From positions 3,100,001 to 3,164,000 of the forward strand of contig AP025252.1 in NCBI GenBank assembly GCA_016865505.2: a stretch of 64,000 nucleotides of DNA, given 5' to 3'. Under the pieces are notes generated by a model. That model saw only the letters and a program-made list of their open reading frames with translations, was not told the origin of the DNA and made no database searches. The position numbers were made by a program, and so were the translations under genes. Source of the stretch: Bryobacterales bacterium F-183 (GTDB taxonomy: Bacteria; Acidobacteriota; Terriglobia; Bryobacterales; Bryobacteraceae). This document shows positions 9,771 to 18,924 of the stretch, one piece after another (the first letter of the stretch is position 1; every line of letters begins with the position of its first letter).

Positions 9771-9826
9771 CACGTACAACTTGATACGTCGCACGTGAAT
9801 TGCCAATAGGCGCTAGAGGGGAGAAA

Positions 9827-9903
9827 TGGTAGTCCCGACAGGACTCGAACCTGTGACCCTTTGCTTAGAAGGCAAATGCTCTATCCAGCTGAGCTACGGG
9901 ACC
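9827..9903 (-). tRNA. tRNA-Arg (anticodon TCT)
   Basis: Read on the minus strand, the gene folds into a full cloverleaf: acceptor GGTCCCG with CGGGACT (one G-U pair), D-arm GCTC/GAGC, anticodon stem TTTGC/GCAAA with loop CTTCTAA (anticodon TCT), and T-arm ACAGG/CCTGT with TTCGAGT. The CCA end is encoded. It decodes AGA. Confidence 0.96.
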
Positions 9904-9934
9904 GCCTCACTTTTCATTCTAGAATATGTCGTAA

Positions 9935-11794
9935 ATGCCCATCCTGACCTCCACGCTGATTTTCGCCGCGGCTACCGCTTTTGCGGCGCAGGACTCTACG
10001 TCCGCCGGGTTCCTGGAATGGATGGACCGGATCGCGCAGAAACAACTGGATCAACGCGAGGCGAAGATCGCCTCTGTTCGCGATGCCAATCAGGCCCGGG
10101 CACGGCAGGCGGAGGCTCGGGCGAAGATCCTGCAGTTGATTGGTGGGCTGCCGGATTATGCGGGTCCTTTGAAGGCGCAGACGCACGGGGCGCCGCTTGA
10201 TGGTGGCGATTACACGATCGAGCGCGTCACGTTTGAGAGCCTGCCCGATTTTCTGGTGACGGGCAATCTGTTTATCCCCAAAAAGCCCGGCAAGCATCCG
10301 GCGATCCTATTTCCGTTGGGCCATTGGGACCAGGGCAAGCCGGCTGCGCAGCATATGGCCGGGAACCTGGCGGCCAAGGGATTTGTGGTCCTGGCGTACG
10401 ACCCCATTGGGCAGGGCGAACGGCAACAGGCTTTTGATGCGCGGGCCAACCGGTCCTTGATCGGCGGGAGTACGGAACAGCACTTTATGGCCGGCGCGAA
10501 TGCGATTCTGATCGGCCAGAGTTTTGCGCGATACCGGATCTGGGACGCCAAGCGCGGCATCGACTATCTGGTGAGCCGTCCGGAAGTGGATGCCGAACGG
10601 ATCGGGGTAACCGGATGTAGCGGCGGGGGTACGGTGACGACGTATATTTCCGCGCTCGATCCCCGGGTGAAGGTGTCGGCGCCGGCCTGTTACATGAACT
10701 CGTTCCGGCTGGTGTTTACCGGTCCTGTAGGCGATTCCGAACAGAGTCCCCTGGACTTCATCTCTTCGGGGCTCGATGAGACGGACTACGTCGAACTCTT
10801 TGCGCCGAAGCCCTGGCTGATTTCGAGTACAGAACTGGACTTCTTTACGCCCGCCGGAGCGAAGATCGTGTACGAGGAAGCCAAGCGCTGGTACAACCTG
10901 TTTGGCGCGGAGGACAAGATCAAGTGGGTGGTGGGTCCTGGCGGGCACGGTACCCCGGAGAAGGTCCGCGAAGAGATTTACGGCTGGATGATGAAGTGGC
11001 TGAACGTGCCGGGCTCGAACAAGGATGCCAAGGTGCGCATGTATCCGGATCATCAGCTGTGGGTGATGCCGAAGGGGCAGGTGGCCGGCAAGTCCCGCGA
11101 GATTTACGAAGTGATTCGCGACGAGATGAATGCCAAAAAGGTCGCGAATGCGGACCTGCAGGGCTATCTCAAGAAGTGGATCTATCAGCCGGAGGAGACC
11201 AGCCCGACCCTGCATTATCAGTATGAAGGTCCGGCAGGCAACATCACCAAAGCGACCCTGATTGTCCAGACGATGCGTGAGCCTTCGCCGCAGTTCAAGC
11301 AACTGGCGGCGGAGGGTCCGACGGCGCTGGTGACGCCGCGCGGGTTGCCGGTGCCGGGTACGCCGAATCTGAGCGGGGATTGGATCGCGAACACGAGGTC
11401 CTGGCTGATTGGGCGGAATCTTCCGGCGATGCGCGCTAAGGATATTTTGCGGGCTGTCGATGAACTGGAAAAGAAGGGCGCGAAGCAGATTACTGTGGTC
11501 GCCTCGGATGTTCCGGGGATTTGGGCTTTGCTAGCGGCGGCGGTAGATCCGCGCATTACGGAACTGCAGATTGAGCGGACGCCATACAGCGTGCGGGCGT
11601 CGTTCGATAGCCCGATGCACCGCAACCTGCATGATGTCGTCATGCCTGGCTTTGCGCTGCTGGGCGATTATCGCGATCTTGTTGCGATGATTCAGCCGTC
11701 GCGCAAGGTAGTGTGGAAGGATCCGACGGACTGGATGCGGAACGTAGTGCCGCTCACAGATCCGCTGTATACCTACTCAACCTACTCCCACTGA
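9935..11794 (+). CDS. Secreted alpha/beta hydrolase, acetyl xylan esterase-like
   Basis: A 619-residue exported hydrolase. The first 18 residues are a signal peptide ending in AFA. An N-terminal helical part (to about residue 80) precedes the alpha/beta-hydrolase core, whose nucleophile elbow is GVTGCSGGGT at about residue 229 (GxSxG with Cys before Ser). WLISSTELDFF and GPGGHGTP supply the likely acid and His regions. After about residue 400 there is a second, partly similar domain that may be a degenerate hydrolase fold. The fold fits acetyl xylan esterase or dienelactone-hydrolase-like enzymes; the substrate is unknown. TAGAAT lies 9 nt before the ATG. Confidence 0.8.
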   Translation: MPILTSTLIFAAATAFAAQDSTSAGFLEWMDRIAQKQLDQREAKIASVRDANQARARQAEARAKILQLIGGLPDYAGPLKAQTHGAPLDGGDYTIERVTFESLPDFLVTGNLFIPKKPGKHPAILFPLGHWDQGKPAAQHMAGNLAAKGFVVLAYDPIGQGERQQAFDARANRSLIGGSTEQHFMAGANAILIGQSFARYRIWDAKRGIDYLVSRPEVDAERIGVTGCSGGGTVTTYISALDPRVKVSAPACYMNSFRLVFTGPVGDSEQSPLDFISSGLDETDYVELFAPKPWLISSTELDFFTPAGAKIVYEEAKRWYNLFGAEDKIKWVVGPGGHGTPEKVREEIYGWMMKWLNVPGSNKDAKVRMYPDHQLWVMPKGQVAGKSREIYEVIRDEMNAKKVANADLQGYLKKWIYQPEETSPTLHYQYEGPAGNITKATLIVQTMREPSPQFKQLAAEGPTALVTPRGLPVPGTPNLSGDWIANTRSWLIGRNLPAMRAKDILRAVDELEKKGAKQITVVASDVPGIWALLAAAVDPRITELQIERTPYSVRASFDSPMHRNLHDVVMPGFALLGDYRDLVAMIQPSRKVVWKDPTDWMRNVVPLTDPLYTYSTYSH

Positions 11795-11927
11795 AGACCT
11801 GAGATCGCCCTACGGTTTTCTACCTATAAACAGTACTCTTCGGGCCGACGATTGAATTCGTAGGAAAAACTTTCCCTTCGTACCAGTGGCTTTGGCTACC
11901 GGTGTGGAGGGGGCGCCGAGAGTACAA

Positions 11928-14363
11928 ATGACGAAGCGAATTGTAGCGATAGGTTTTTTGCTGGCCGGAGCATTGTTCGCGCAGCAGCAGGGAGTGGTTG
12001 GCACCAGTGTCCGGGTGTACACCGAAGGCGCGAGCGGAGCCCGGTTTATGGTGGATGGCCTCACCTATTTCGGGTCGCAGACGTTTACCTGGCCGCATGG
12101 CAGCAAGCACGTTATCGAGTTTCCGCTGAAGGTGCGGGTCGACGGGTCGTTTGAAAACTATCAGGAAAGTCTGGATAAGCAGTCGCAGTTTTCGTTTTCC
12201 GGCTGGCAGGATTCCACGGGCAATACCTACGGCGGGTTCAGCCAGATTACGTTTGTTGCCGATGGCATTGCAACGTTCGTAAAGGGTGGCACCAGCCCGG
12301 CGCATCGGGTATCGCTGCGGTTTTCCACGTTTCCCAGCAATCCGACCTGTACGCCATTTGGGCCGATCCCGCAGGACTCCGTTCGCACCGGTTTTGTGCT
12401 GATGGGCGGTAGCTGCTTTGGCGCCGATGCGGATACGTTTCTGCCCGCAGGCCCTACGACGTTGACTGCGATCCCGTTTCCCGGTTCCGTGTTCCTGAAC
12501 TGGTCGATCAACGGTAGCGTTTCGACGGGTGCTTCGAGGACCTTCAATCTCGCAGGTCCGGTGACCATTGCGGCGCAGTTTACAACCTCGAAGCGCGTAC
12601 AGTTTTTGACCGAGCCTCGCGGCCTGAATGTGCTGGTGGATCGTTCGCCGACGCCGACGTCGGGCACGTTTACGCTAGCTGACGATGCGTTGACGCGTGG
12701 CAATCCCACCTGCCAGTCCAATCTGAATTTGCCCCCGAATCCGCCGGTGACCATTCCCGTGCTCTGCTACGGCGAGTTCGACTTTGTACCGGGATCGCGG
12801 CACACCATTGGTGCTCCGTCGCCGCAGTACACGCCGGAAGGCCAGATGGTGGTGTTCGACAAATTCGACAACGGCCTCGGTGACAATGCGGTGTTCATTG
12901 CATCCACCGACCTTTCGAAGCGCGACATCCTGACGGCGAAGTTCGTGCAGGGCTACAACGCGTCGTTCCTCACGAATCCGCCCAATTTGAAGCTGAGCAT
13001 CGACGACCGGGATACGTTGTTTCTGAACTACAACTTTGCCTGGGGCGTCGGGCATACGCACTGGGTGTCCGCCCCGCTTGAGCAGCGGGATTCCAACGGT
13101 CGCTTGTGGCGCTTCAAGCGCTGGTCCAACGACGGTCCTGCACGTCAGATGTTGACGGTGAACGGTCCGATCCGGTTGACGGCCGAGTACGAAGCGCAGC
13201 CGCAGTTGGTGATCACGTCGAATCCTCCGGGCCTGTCGCTCCGTGTAGACGGGGCTAACTGCGCGACGCCATGCACTTTGGACCGCGCACCGGGCGCGCA
13301 AGTTCGGGTGATGGCTCCCCAGACGATTTCGATTACACCGCAGTCCCGCTACGAGTTGATTGGCTGGAATGACGGTGAGGCCTCCGAGCGTATGGTGACG
13401 TTTGACACCGATCGTCAGGTTTACCAGGCGATCTACCGGATCACGCATCAGTTGTCGGCGGTGTCTGACCCCGCCAATGGCGTCACGTTCACCTTTGATC
13501 CTCCGGGTACCGAAGGGTTCTATTCGAGCGACGCTGCGGTTACGGTTCGCGCTGAGGTCAAGAACGGCTATAAGTTCCGCCGCTGGGAAGGCGACCTTGC
13601 CGGTACGTTCCAGCAGGGCACGCTGGTCATGAATGCGCCTCGTTCGGTACTGGCGAGGCTCGACAAGGTTCCCTTTATTCCTCCGGCAGGCATCCGCAAT
13701 GCGGCCGGTGAGACGCCCGATGGTGTCGTCGCGCCGGGGTCGCTGATCTCGATCCTCGGTGAGAGCCTCGCGGCAGGCTATCAGGCGGGACGTCCGGTGC
13801 CGCTGCAGCAGGCAATTGGCGACGTGACGGTTCGGATTGGTGAAAGCCTCCTGCCGCTCGTTTCCGTATCGCCCACTGAGGTTCGCGCACAGTTGCTTTC
13901 GACCATTGGCGAAGGCGACCGGGAACTTCGCGTCAAGTGGGGTTCGAACCCCGAAGTGGTTGGCAAGTTCACGGTGGCGCGGAATGCCCCCGGTCTGTTC
14001 ACGCGCGACGATCAGCCGATTGCGCTGGCAACGCATGAGGACGGATCGGCGATCACGCAGCAGTCTCCCGCGCGCCGCGGCGAAGTGGTGACGTTGTTCG
14101 GCACGGGCTTTGGTCCTTATCAGTCCCTTGTGCTGGACGGCTTCCCGCATGTCACGGGTGGTGCAAATCTCGTCGTAGATCCGGTGGATCTGTTGAGCGG
14201 CGAACGGCTGTTTGTGCCGGAGTTCACGGGCGCATCCCCGAGCTTGGTGGGCATCACGATTGCCCGCTTCCGCGTGCCGCAGGACGTCGAAGGCAACGTG
14301 TTGCCGCTGGTCGCCCGGGTCAACGGGCGGTTGAGCAACACCGTCGAACTTCCGGTCGAGTAA
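11928..14363 (+). CDS. Secreted multi-repeat protein with TIGR03437 C-terminal domain
   Basis: An 811-residue extracellular protein. The ATG at 11928 gives a good signal peptide (TKRIVAIGFLLAGALFAQ); an upstream in-frame start at 11886 does not. The middle holds repeated domains: PEGA-like segments (PRGLNVLVDRSPTPTSGTF; PPGLSLRVDG followed by CATPCTL) and an InlB B-type repeat (SDPANGVTFTF through KNGYKFRRWEGD, about residues 515-580). The last 240 residues (VAPGSLISILGESLAAG; ARNAPGLFTRDDQP; GEVVTLFGTGFGPY) match TIGR03437, a domain concentrated in Solibacter-type acidobacteria. The likely role is cell-surface adhesion or binding; no enzymatic site is visible. Confidence 0.8.
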   Translation: MTKRIVAIGFLLAGALFAQQQGVVGTSVRVYTEGASGARFMVDGLTYFGSQTFTWPHGSKHVIEFPLKVRVDGSFENYQESLDKQSQFSFSGWQDSTGNTYGGFSQITFVADGIATFVKGGTSPAHRVSLRFSTFPSNPTCTPFGPIPQDSVRTGFVLMGGSCFGADADTFLPAGPTTLTAIPFPGSVFLNWSINGSVSTGASRTFNLAGPVTIAAQFTTSKRVQFLTEPRGLNVLVDRSPTPTSGTFTLADDALTRGNPTCQSNLNLPPNPPVTIPVLCYGEFDFVPGSRHTIGAPSPQYTPEGQMVVFDKFDNGLGDNAVFIASTDLSKRDILTAKFVQGYNASFLTNPPNLKLSIDDRDTLFLNYNFAWGVGHTHWVSAPLEQRDSNGRLWRFKRWSNDGPARQMLTVNGPIRLTAEYEAQPQLVITSNPPGLSLRVDGANCATPCTLDRAPGAQVRVMAPQTISITPQSRYELIGWNDGEASERMVTFDTDRQVYQAIYRITHQLSAVSDPANGVTFTFDPPGTEGFYSSDAAVTVRAEVKNGYKFRRWEGDLAGTFQQGTLVMNAPRSVLARLDKVPFIPPAGIRNAAGETPDGVVAPGSLISILGESLAAGYQAGRPVPLQQAIGDVTVRIGESLLPLVSVSPTEVRAQLLSTIGEGDRELRVKWGSNPEVVGKFTVARNAPGLFTRDDQPIALATHEDGSAITQQSPARRGEVVTLFGTGFGPYQSLVLDGFPHVTGGANLVVDPVDLLSGERLFVPEFTGASPSLVGITIARFRVPQDVEGNVLPLVARVNGRLSNTVELPVE

Positions 14364-14392
14364 GGTCAGTGCAGTCGCGCGGGGCGTAGGCC

Positions 14393-14421
14393 TTGCCGCT
14401 GCGCGGCGAATGTATTATTAT
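14393..14421 (+). promoter_or_regulatory. Candidate argF promoter
   Basis: TTGCCG (14393-14398) and TATTAT (14416-14421) are separated by exactly 17 nt, a good sigma-70-type pair. The -10 element lies inside the first candidate ARG box, so ArgR binding would block it. Confidence 0.55.
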
Positions 14422-14446
14422 TCAGTCCAGAGAATAAATTTTCACT
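14409..14446 (+). promoter_or_regulatory. Two tandem candidate ARG boxes (ArgR operator) upstream of argF
   Basis: Box 1, AATGTATTATTATTCAGT (14409-14426), differs from the core TGAAT-N4-ATTCA at one position. Box 2, AGAGAATAAATTTTCACT (14429-14446), differs at two. The boxes are 2 bp apart (20 bp centre to centre), which matches the tandem arrangement of classical ArgR/AhrC operators, where boxes lie 2-3 bp apart. The position over the -10 element implies repression by arginine-bound ArgR. No argR gene is in this window. Confidence 0.5.
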
Positions 14447-14470
14447 GCGCACGTACTCGCGACGTGCGCA
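14446..14470 (+). other. Perfect hairpin in the argF 5' leader
   Basis: A 9-bp perfect inverted repeat (TGCGCACGT at 14446-14454 with ACGTGCGCA at 14462-14470) has a 7-nt loop, in the untranslated leader between the promoter and the Shine-Dalgarno sequence. It is followed by GTTCCGTCTTTT, a weak T-rich stretch. It may stabilise the mRNA or act as a weak attenuator; no role can be shown. Confidence 0.45.
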
Positions 14471-14515
14471 GTTCCGTCTTTTGTATGGACTTTGCTTGAA
14501 GGAGGTGGCCGCAAA

Positions 14516-15463
14516 ATGGCCAGTGCGCCAGTCGCCCAGATGCCGATGAATCCTATTTCGCTCGGATGTTCCGATTTCACGCGTGACACGGATGTCACGA
14601 CGCAGGAACTGTTGCATCTGCTCGATCTCGCTTCGGAGATGAAGCGGAATCCGCGACGCTTTGCCACCTCGCTTTCCGGCCGCTACGCTGCGCTCCTGTT
14701 CGAAAAGCCATCGCTGCGCACTCGCCTCACCTTTGAGTTGGCGATGAAGCAGTTGGGCGGGGATTCGGTGACCAGCGCCGGGTTGATCGGCGAACGCGAA
14801 CCCTTGAAGGACATCGCCCGCAATCTGGATCGCTGGGTGCACGGCATTGTCGCGCGCGTCTTCACGCATCGCACGATTACGGAGCTTGCGCAGTGGTCCA
14901 AGGTTCCGGTGGTGAACGCGCTTTGCGACAAGTTCCATCCCTGCCAGGCGCTGGCGGATGTGCTGACGGTACGCGAGCATTTCGGCTACACCGATGGGCT
15001 GACCCTGGCGTTTATCGGCGACGGCAACAACGTCGCACATTCGCTGCTGCATACGTGCGTACGGCTGGGGATGAACTTCCGCCTCGCGTGTCCCAAGAAC
15101 TATGAGCCGGACGCTGAGTTGGTGGCGGAGGCTCGCGCGATGGCTCCCAAGGCGGAAATCGTGATCACGAATGACCCGTATGAGGCCGTCGACGGTGCGC
15201 ATGCCGTGTACACCGACGTTTGGGCCAGCATGGGGCAAGAGGCGGAAGCGATCGAGCGCCGCGCGATCTTCCATGCCTACCAGGTGAATTCGGAACTGAT
15301 GGCTGCGGCGGCAAAGAATGCAGTGTTTATGCATTGTCTGCCGGCCAAGCGCCAGCAGGAAACAACGGACGACGTGATGGAAAGCCCGCAGTCTGTGGTG
15401 TTCGATCAGGCGGAGAATCGCCTGCATACCCAGAAAGCGCTGTTGCTCACGTTGTTGCAGTAA
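14516..15463 (+). CDS. argF: Ornithine carbamoyltransferase
   Basis: The enzyme makes citrulline from ornithine and carbamoyl phosphate in arginine synthesis (cytoplasm, trimeric family). The 315-residue protein has the carbamoyl-phosphate loop as FEKPSLRTRLTFE (SLRTR replaces STRTR, a variant known in this family), HPCQALAD, and the ornithine-binding HCLPA motif near residue 280. The start at 14516 is set by a strong AAGGAGGTGG ribosome binding site ending about 8 nt upstream; earlier in-frame starts would lie in that site. It is a single-gene unit with its own promoter, ARG boxes and terminator. Confidence 0.94.
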   Translation: MASAPVAQMPMNPISLGCSDFTRDTDVTTQELLHLLDLASEMKRNPRRFATSLSGRYAALLFEKPSLRTRLTFELAMKQLGGDSVTSAGLIGEREPLKDIARNLDRWVHGIVARVFTHRTITELAQWSKVPVVNALCDKFHPCQALADVLTVREHFGYTDGLTLAFIGDGNNVAHSLLHTCVRLGMNFRLACPKNYEPDAELVAEARAMAPKAEIVITNDPYEAVDGAHAVYTDVWASMGQEAEAIERRAIFHAYQVNSELMAAAAKNAVFMHCLPAKRQQETTDDVMESPQSVVFDQAENRLHTQKALLLTLLQ

Positions 15464-15481
15464 GCGCTACAAGCAATCGCA

Positions 15482-15516
15482 AAAGGCCGGGACCCTGATG
15501 AGGGCTCCCGGCCTTT
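15482..15516 (+). terminator. Bidirectional terminator between argF and the VIT/vWA gene
   Basis: An 11-bp stem (AAAGGCCGGGA at 15482-15492 with TCCCGGCCTTT at 15506-15516) encloses a further CCCT/AGGG pairing. T-rich ends exist on both sides, so it can end both the plus-strand argF and the minus-strand gene transcripts. Confidence 0.85.
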
Positions 15517-15534
15517 CTGCATTTTGCAGCGCGT

Positions 15535-17862
15535 TTAGCGTAGCGAACTGGCTGCAGGGCTGATCGCACGTACCTCGGAGATCGCCGCTAACTTCTCCAA
15601 GTCGCTTGCCTGCACCGTGCCGGTCAGCATCTGTCCTGAACCTGTGGCGAAGGTGAAGCCTGCGGCCTTCAGTCTGGCAAGAACCGCCGGAGACGTCTGC
15701 GTACTCAACCAGATGGTGACTCGCACCGTTTGTGTAGCGGGCAGGTTCATCAGGCTGGGGTGGATTTTCGCAGCGATTGCGAGAACGGGCGCTTCCTTCT
15801 CCTCCGCACGTACCGGGCGAACGGTTTGCCGAACGCGACCGGCGTCCATCGCCGGCATAGGCGCAGAAAGTTCCACACCGCCTTTGGGCGCAAAGCTGGA
15901 CGGGGCGTACGACGCTTGCATGGCGAGCTTGCGCATTTCGCCTCCGACACGGTCGTAGCTCACGCCTTCGGGCATCTCTACCGGCACCTGTACGGTGTGC
16001 TGGCGGCCACCTTCATTGACGACCTTGTCTTCCACCGCGACAAACGACGTGAACTGGGTCATCAGGCGGAACTTCAGGCCCAGGTCGGTGATTTGCTGCT
16101 TCACCTCGGCGTTCGGATTGCCATAGTTGATGTTGCGATAGTCACTCGCGGTAAGCTCTTCCACCTTGCGGCGAGCCCACATCGTAGCCAGTACATTGTG
16201 CTTCTCGTTGGCGGCAGCAAAGTCGATCTCAATGTCCTTCTGATACGGCTTGCCGGCCACCTTGCCATGGATGCGAATGGTCCGCTTGCCGGTGAACTTG
16301 CCGTCAAACCGTCCGTTCAGCACCAGCGGTTTCGCGGCAAACATATCGTTGATGCGCTGCGGGTACACGTCGGCGATGGGGAGTCCGTTCCAGTCAATCT
16401 GAATGTCGGTGAGGAGCGGCGAATGCACGCGCTGGTGGAAGGTTTTGGCAGCCGCGGAACCATCTTCGGTGAGAGTAACGAACTGCGTTTCCCCGCGACC
16501 CTGGCGTCCCATGCCGTCGAGCAGAAAGCGGTTGACGGAGTTGCCGATCCCAAAGGCGAAGACGCGCGCATTGCTGTTGCGCCGGATCTCGGCGAGGATC
16601 TCCATGTCATTGCCGACTTCGCCGTCGGTCATAAAGCAGACGATGCGGACCTTTTCGGGATGGTCTTCCATGCCGGCGAACGCGGCGCGGATGGCCTTCA
16701 TCATTTCCGTACCGCCCCGGCCGTCACGAGTCTTCATAAACTCCCAAGCCGTGTTGATGTTTTCACGCGTGGCGGGTACGGGCTTGGGGAACAGAATGTG
16801 TTCGTCGCCTGAAAAGGTAATGAGGTTGAAGGTATCGCGCGGGTGGAGTCCGTCAAAAGCGTAGCGGATGGTTTCCTTGATCTTGTCCATCGGGTAGCCG
16901 TGCATCGAGCCCGAGGTGTCGATCACGAATACGATCTCTTTGGGCGTAATCTCGGACTCGGCAACGCGGTCTGGCGGCTGCATAATCAGCGTAAAGAAGC
17001 CGTCGTGATTGGTGGGGTTGCGATGCAGCAGGACGGCGTCCTTGATCTTGGCTCCCGCAGCGGCGTAGCGCAGGATGAAGTCTTTGTTGGGGATCGACTG
17101 CGCGTTCTTGAGAGCGACCATCATCACGCCTTTGCCGCCGCCTTGCAGGACGTCGATGTTGTGGGACGGCGAGCTGACAGGACCGATCTCCATACCCGCA
17201 TTGACGGAGACCTTGACGTTGATGTCGTGCCCGGCGCGGGTGCCTTGCGGGGTACGGTTGACACGCACGGCTTCAGGGTTGGCCATCTCGGCTGGCGTAT
17301 AGCGAGGTCCGACGACCATGGGGAAGACGAACTCGTAATCGCCGTCCTCATACTTGAGCGTTTCGACGTACTGGATGTGAATCTTGACGGTGTCGCCGGG
17401 CATGATGTTGGCGACGTGCTGTGTGAAGAGGTTGGGTCGCTCCTGGTCAAGCAGGGAAGCGCGCTGGCCGTTGTTGCGAGCGTCGTTATAGATCTTGCGG
17501 GCGTCTTCTTTCTTTTTGATTTGCGCTTTGATGACGCGCTTGCCGATCCACATCTCCATAGAGTCGACGGCGGCGTCGTGGGGGAGCGGAAATTTGTAGA
17601 CGGCTTCGATGGGAGTTTTAGAGTCGTTGGTGAACTCCTGGACGACGCTGACGCGCGCGAGGTAGCCGGAGATTTCGGCGTTGACGTCGGTGTGCTTCAA
17701 GGGGCAGAGCGCGGTGGGCTTCTGGGAGTCCTTGTCGATGACATAGAGCGCGCCTTCTGTCGCTTCGCCAGTTTTGGCCGCGCCGGGTTTAGCGGCTTGT
17801 AAAGAGAATACGGCGGCAGCGGCAATGCCCAGCGCCGACATGTATTTGATCTTGTTGTCCAT
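15535..17862 (-). CDS. Exported VIT and von Willebrand factor A domain protein
   Basis: A 775-residue exported protein. The ATG at 17862 gives a signal peptide (MSALGIAAAAVFSLQAA); the frame extends further upstream but would run through the divergent gene's start region. Residues 40-170 form a VIT domain (ISGYLARVSVVQEFTN and YKFPLPHDAAVDSMEM). A vWFA domain follows at about 300-480, with an intact MIDAS motif DTSGSMHG. The C-terminal 80 residues (TVRVTIWLS, VLARLKAAGF, LAAISEVRAISPA) resemble a subtilase-propeptide or inhibitor-like domain. Such inter-alpha-trypsin-like proteins are thought to bind surface partners; the ligand is unknown. Confidence 0.82.
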   Translation of the reverse strand: MDNKIKYMSALGIAAAAVFSLQAAKPGAAKTGEATEGALYVIDKDSQKPTALCPLKHTDVNAEISGYLARVSVVQEFTNDSKTPIEAVYKFPLPHDAAVDSMEMWIGKRVIKAQIKKKEDARKIYNDARNNGQRASLLDQERPNLFTQHVANIMPGDTVKIHIQYVETLKYEDGDYEFVFPMVVGPRYTPAEMANPEAVRVNRTPQGTRAGHDINVKVSVNAGMEIGPVSSPSHNIDVLQGGGKGVMMVALKNAQSIPNKDFILRYAAAGAKIKDAVLLHRNPTNHDGFFTLIMQPPDRVAESEITPKEIVFVIDTSGSMHGYPMDKIKETIRYAFDGLHPRDTFNLITFSGDEHILFPKPVPATRENINTAWEFMKTRDGRGGTEMMKAIRAAFAGMEDHPEKVRIVCFMTDGEVGNDMEILAEIRRNSNARVFAFGIGNSVNRFLLDGMGRQGRGETQFVTLTEDGSAAAKTFHQRVHSPLLTDIQIDWNGLPIADVYPQRINDMFAAKPLVLNGRFDGKFTGKRTIRIHGKVAGKPYQKDIEIDFAAANEKHNVLATMWARRKVEELTASDYRNINYGNPNAEVKQQITDLGLKFRLMTQFTSFVAVEDKVVNEGGRQHTVQVPVEMPEGVSYDRVGGEMRKLAMQASYAPSSFAPKGGVELSAPMPAMDAGRVRQTVRPVRAEEKEAPVLAIAAKIHPSLMNLPATQTVRVTIWLSTQTSPAVLARLKAAGFTFATGSGQMLTGTVQASDLEKLAAISEVRAISPAASSLR

Positions 17863-17955
17863 TGTGTTGTTGAGGCAACCTCCGACTGGGAAATGCCGCG
17901 AGTGGAGAGAGCCTTTCGAAGTTCTGGAAGATTTGTTGCAGGTAGAATCGGACCA

Positions 17956-18882
17956 GTGGCTATCGCTGTTTGGTTTGCAGTGCTCTCCCTGGCGCAGACC
18001 GACGAGAGTCTCGTCGCCGCTGCCAAGTCTCCGGCTACCCTGGCGGACTTTCTGAAGAGTGGCGCCGATTTCGACTGGCAAACCGTTTGGAAAGTTTTGG
18101 GCGTCCGTGATCCGGTGCTTCGTTCGGCCCCTTGCCCGGCCGATTGGAAACCGTGTCCGGTAGAACTTGTACAAACGGGGTCGCCCGATCAGGTGATCCT
18201 AATCGCTCAGGCGGCGTTCGGGCATTCGCAGGACGTCTATCTGCGCTTCGACCGGCAAAAGACTGGTGAGTGGAAGTGCGAAGGCGCCTGGCCTGCGGAA
18301 TCGAACGAAGATTTTCACGCGTACAAAATCATGAGAGCCGGACAGAAGCGATTTCTGCGGATTTCCAGCAATCGATCACAGGTCGGTTTTCTGATCAGTC
18401 ACATCTTCGAGGAGTGGTTTGACTTAACACAACCGGGTTTCCAGCCTGTGTTTTCGATCACGACGGAGGGCGGGCACTCAGCCTTTGGCTTTGGCGTCAG
18501 TCGCGATGTAAAGACAGATGTGCGTTCTCGCCCGTTGTCGGGTGTCGATCAGCTTGAGGTCGACCTGAACGTCGTGTTCAACGGTCTAGGCCTGCAACAG
18601 CAGAATGTTTTTCGGGGAGTCTATCAGCGCCAGAGGGGTGAGCGTAACTTCCGTCTTGTCGGGGCTTTTTCGGGCAAGAAGGCCATTCCTACTTCGGACT
18701 TTTTGGCTCTGGCGGACCCGTTTGATGGGCTTTCCAATCAACTGGTGCGATATGCCTTGCCTGCACTTCGAAAGGTCGCCTCGGGTTCTGACATGCAAGC
18801 GAAGGAATGGCTGAGATCGTTTCTGCGGGATGCTGCCGATACGGCGGCGAAGCGAGAGCTATTGATCCTGCTAAAGCGTTAG
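17956..18882 (+). CDS. Secreted hypothetical protein
   Basis: A 308-residue protein with signal peptide VAIAVWFAVLSLAQT. The GTG at 17956 is preferred because it begins the signal peptide and has TAGAAT 7 nt upstream; the frame is open back to 17893. The mature protein has a Cys pair around PCPADWKPCP and mixed alpha/beta sequence, and ends in a helical segment (AKRELLILLKR). No family is recognised. It is transcribed divergently from the VIT/vWA gene. Confidence 0.62.
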   Translation: MAIAVWFAVLSLAQTDESLVAAAKSPATLADFLKSGADFDWQTVWKVLGVRDPVLRSAPCPADWKPCPVELVQTGSPDQVILIAQAAFGHSQDVYLRFDRQKTGEWKCEGAWPAESNEDFHAYKIMRAGQKRFLRISSNRSQVGFLISHIFEEWFDLTQPGFQPVFSITTEGGHSAFGFGVSRDVKTDVRSRPLSGVDQLEVDLNVVFNGLGLQQQNVFRGVYQRQRGERNFRLVGAFSGKKAIPTSDFLALADPFDGLSNQLVRYALPALRKVASGSDMQAKEWLRSFLRDAADTAAKRELLILLKR

Positions 18883-18924
18883 GGAAGGTCCTGAGGCGCG
18901 TGCCTACACATGTGGTTAAAGCAC

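Noticed and set aside
14366-15427. 353-codon open frame on the minus strand
   Set aside because: Antisense to argF, which has conserved motifs, a ribosome binding site and a terminator.
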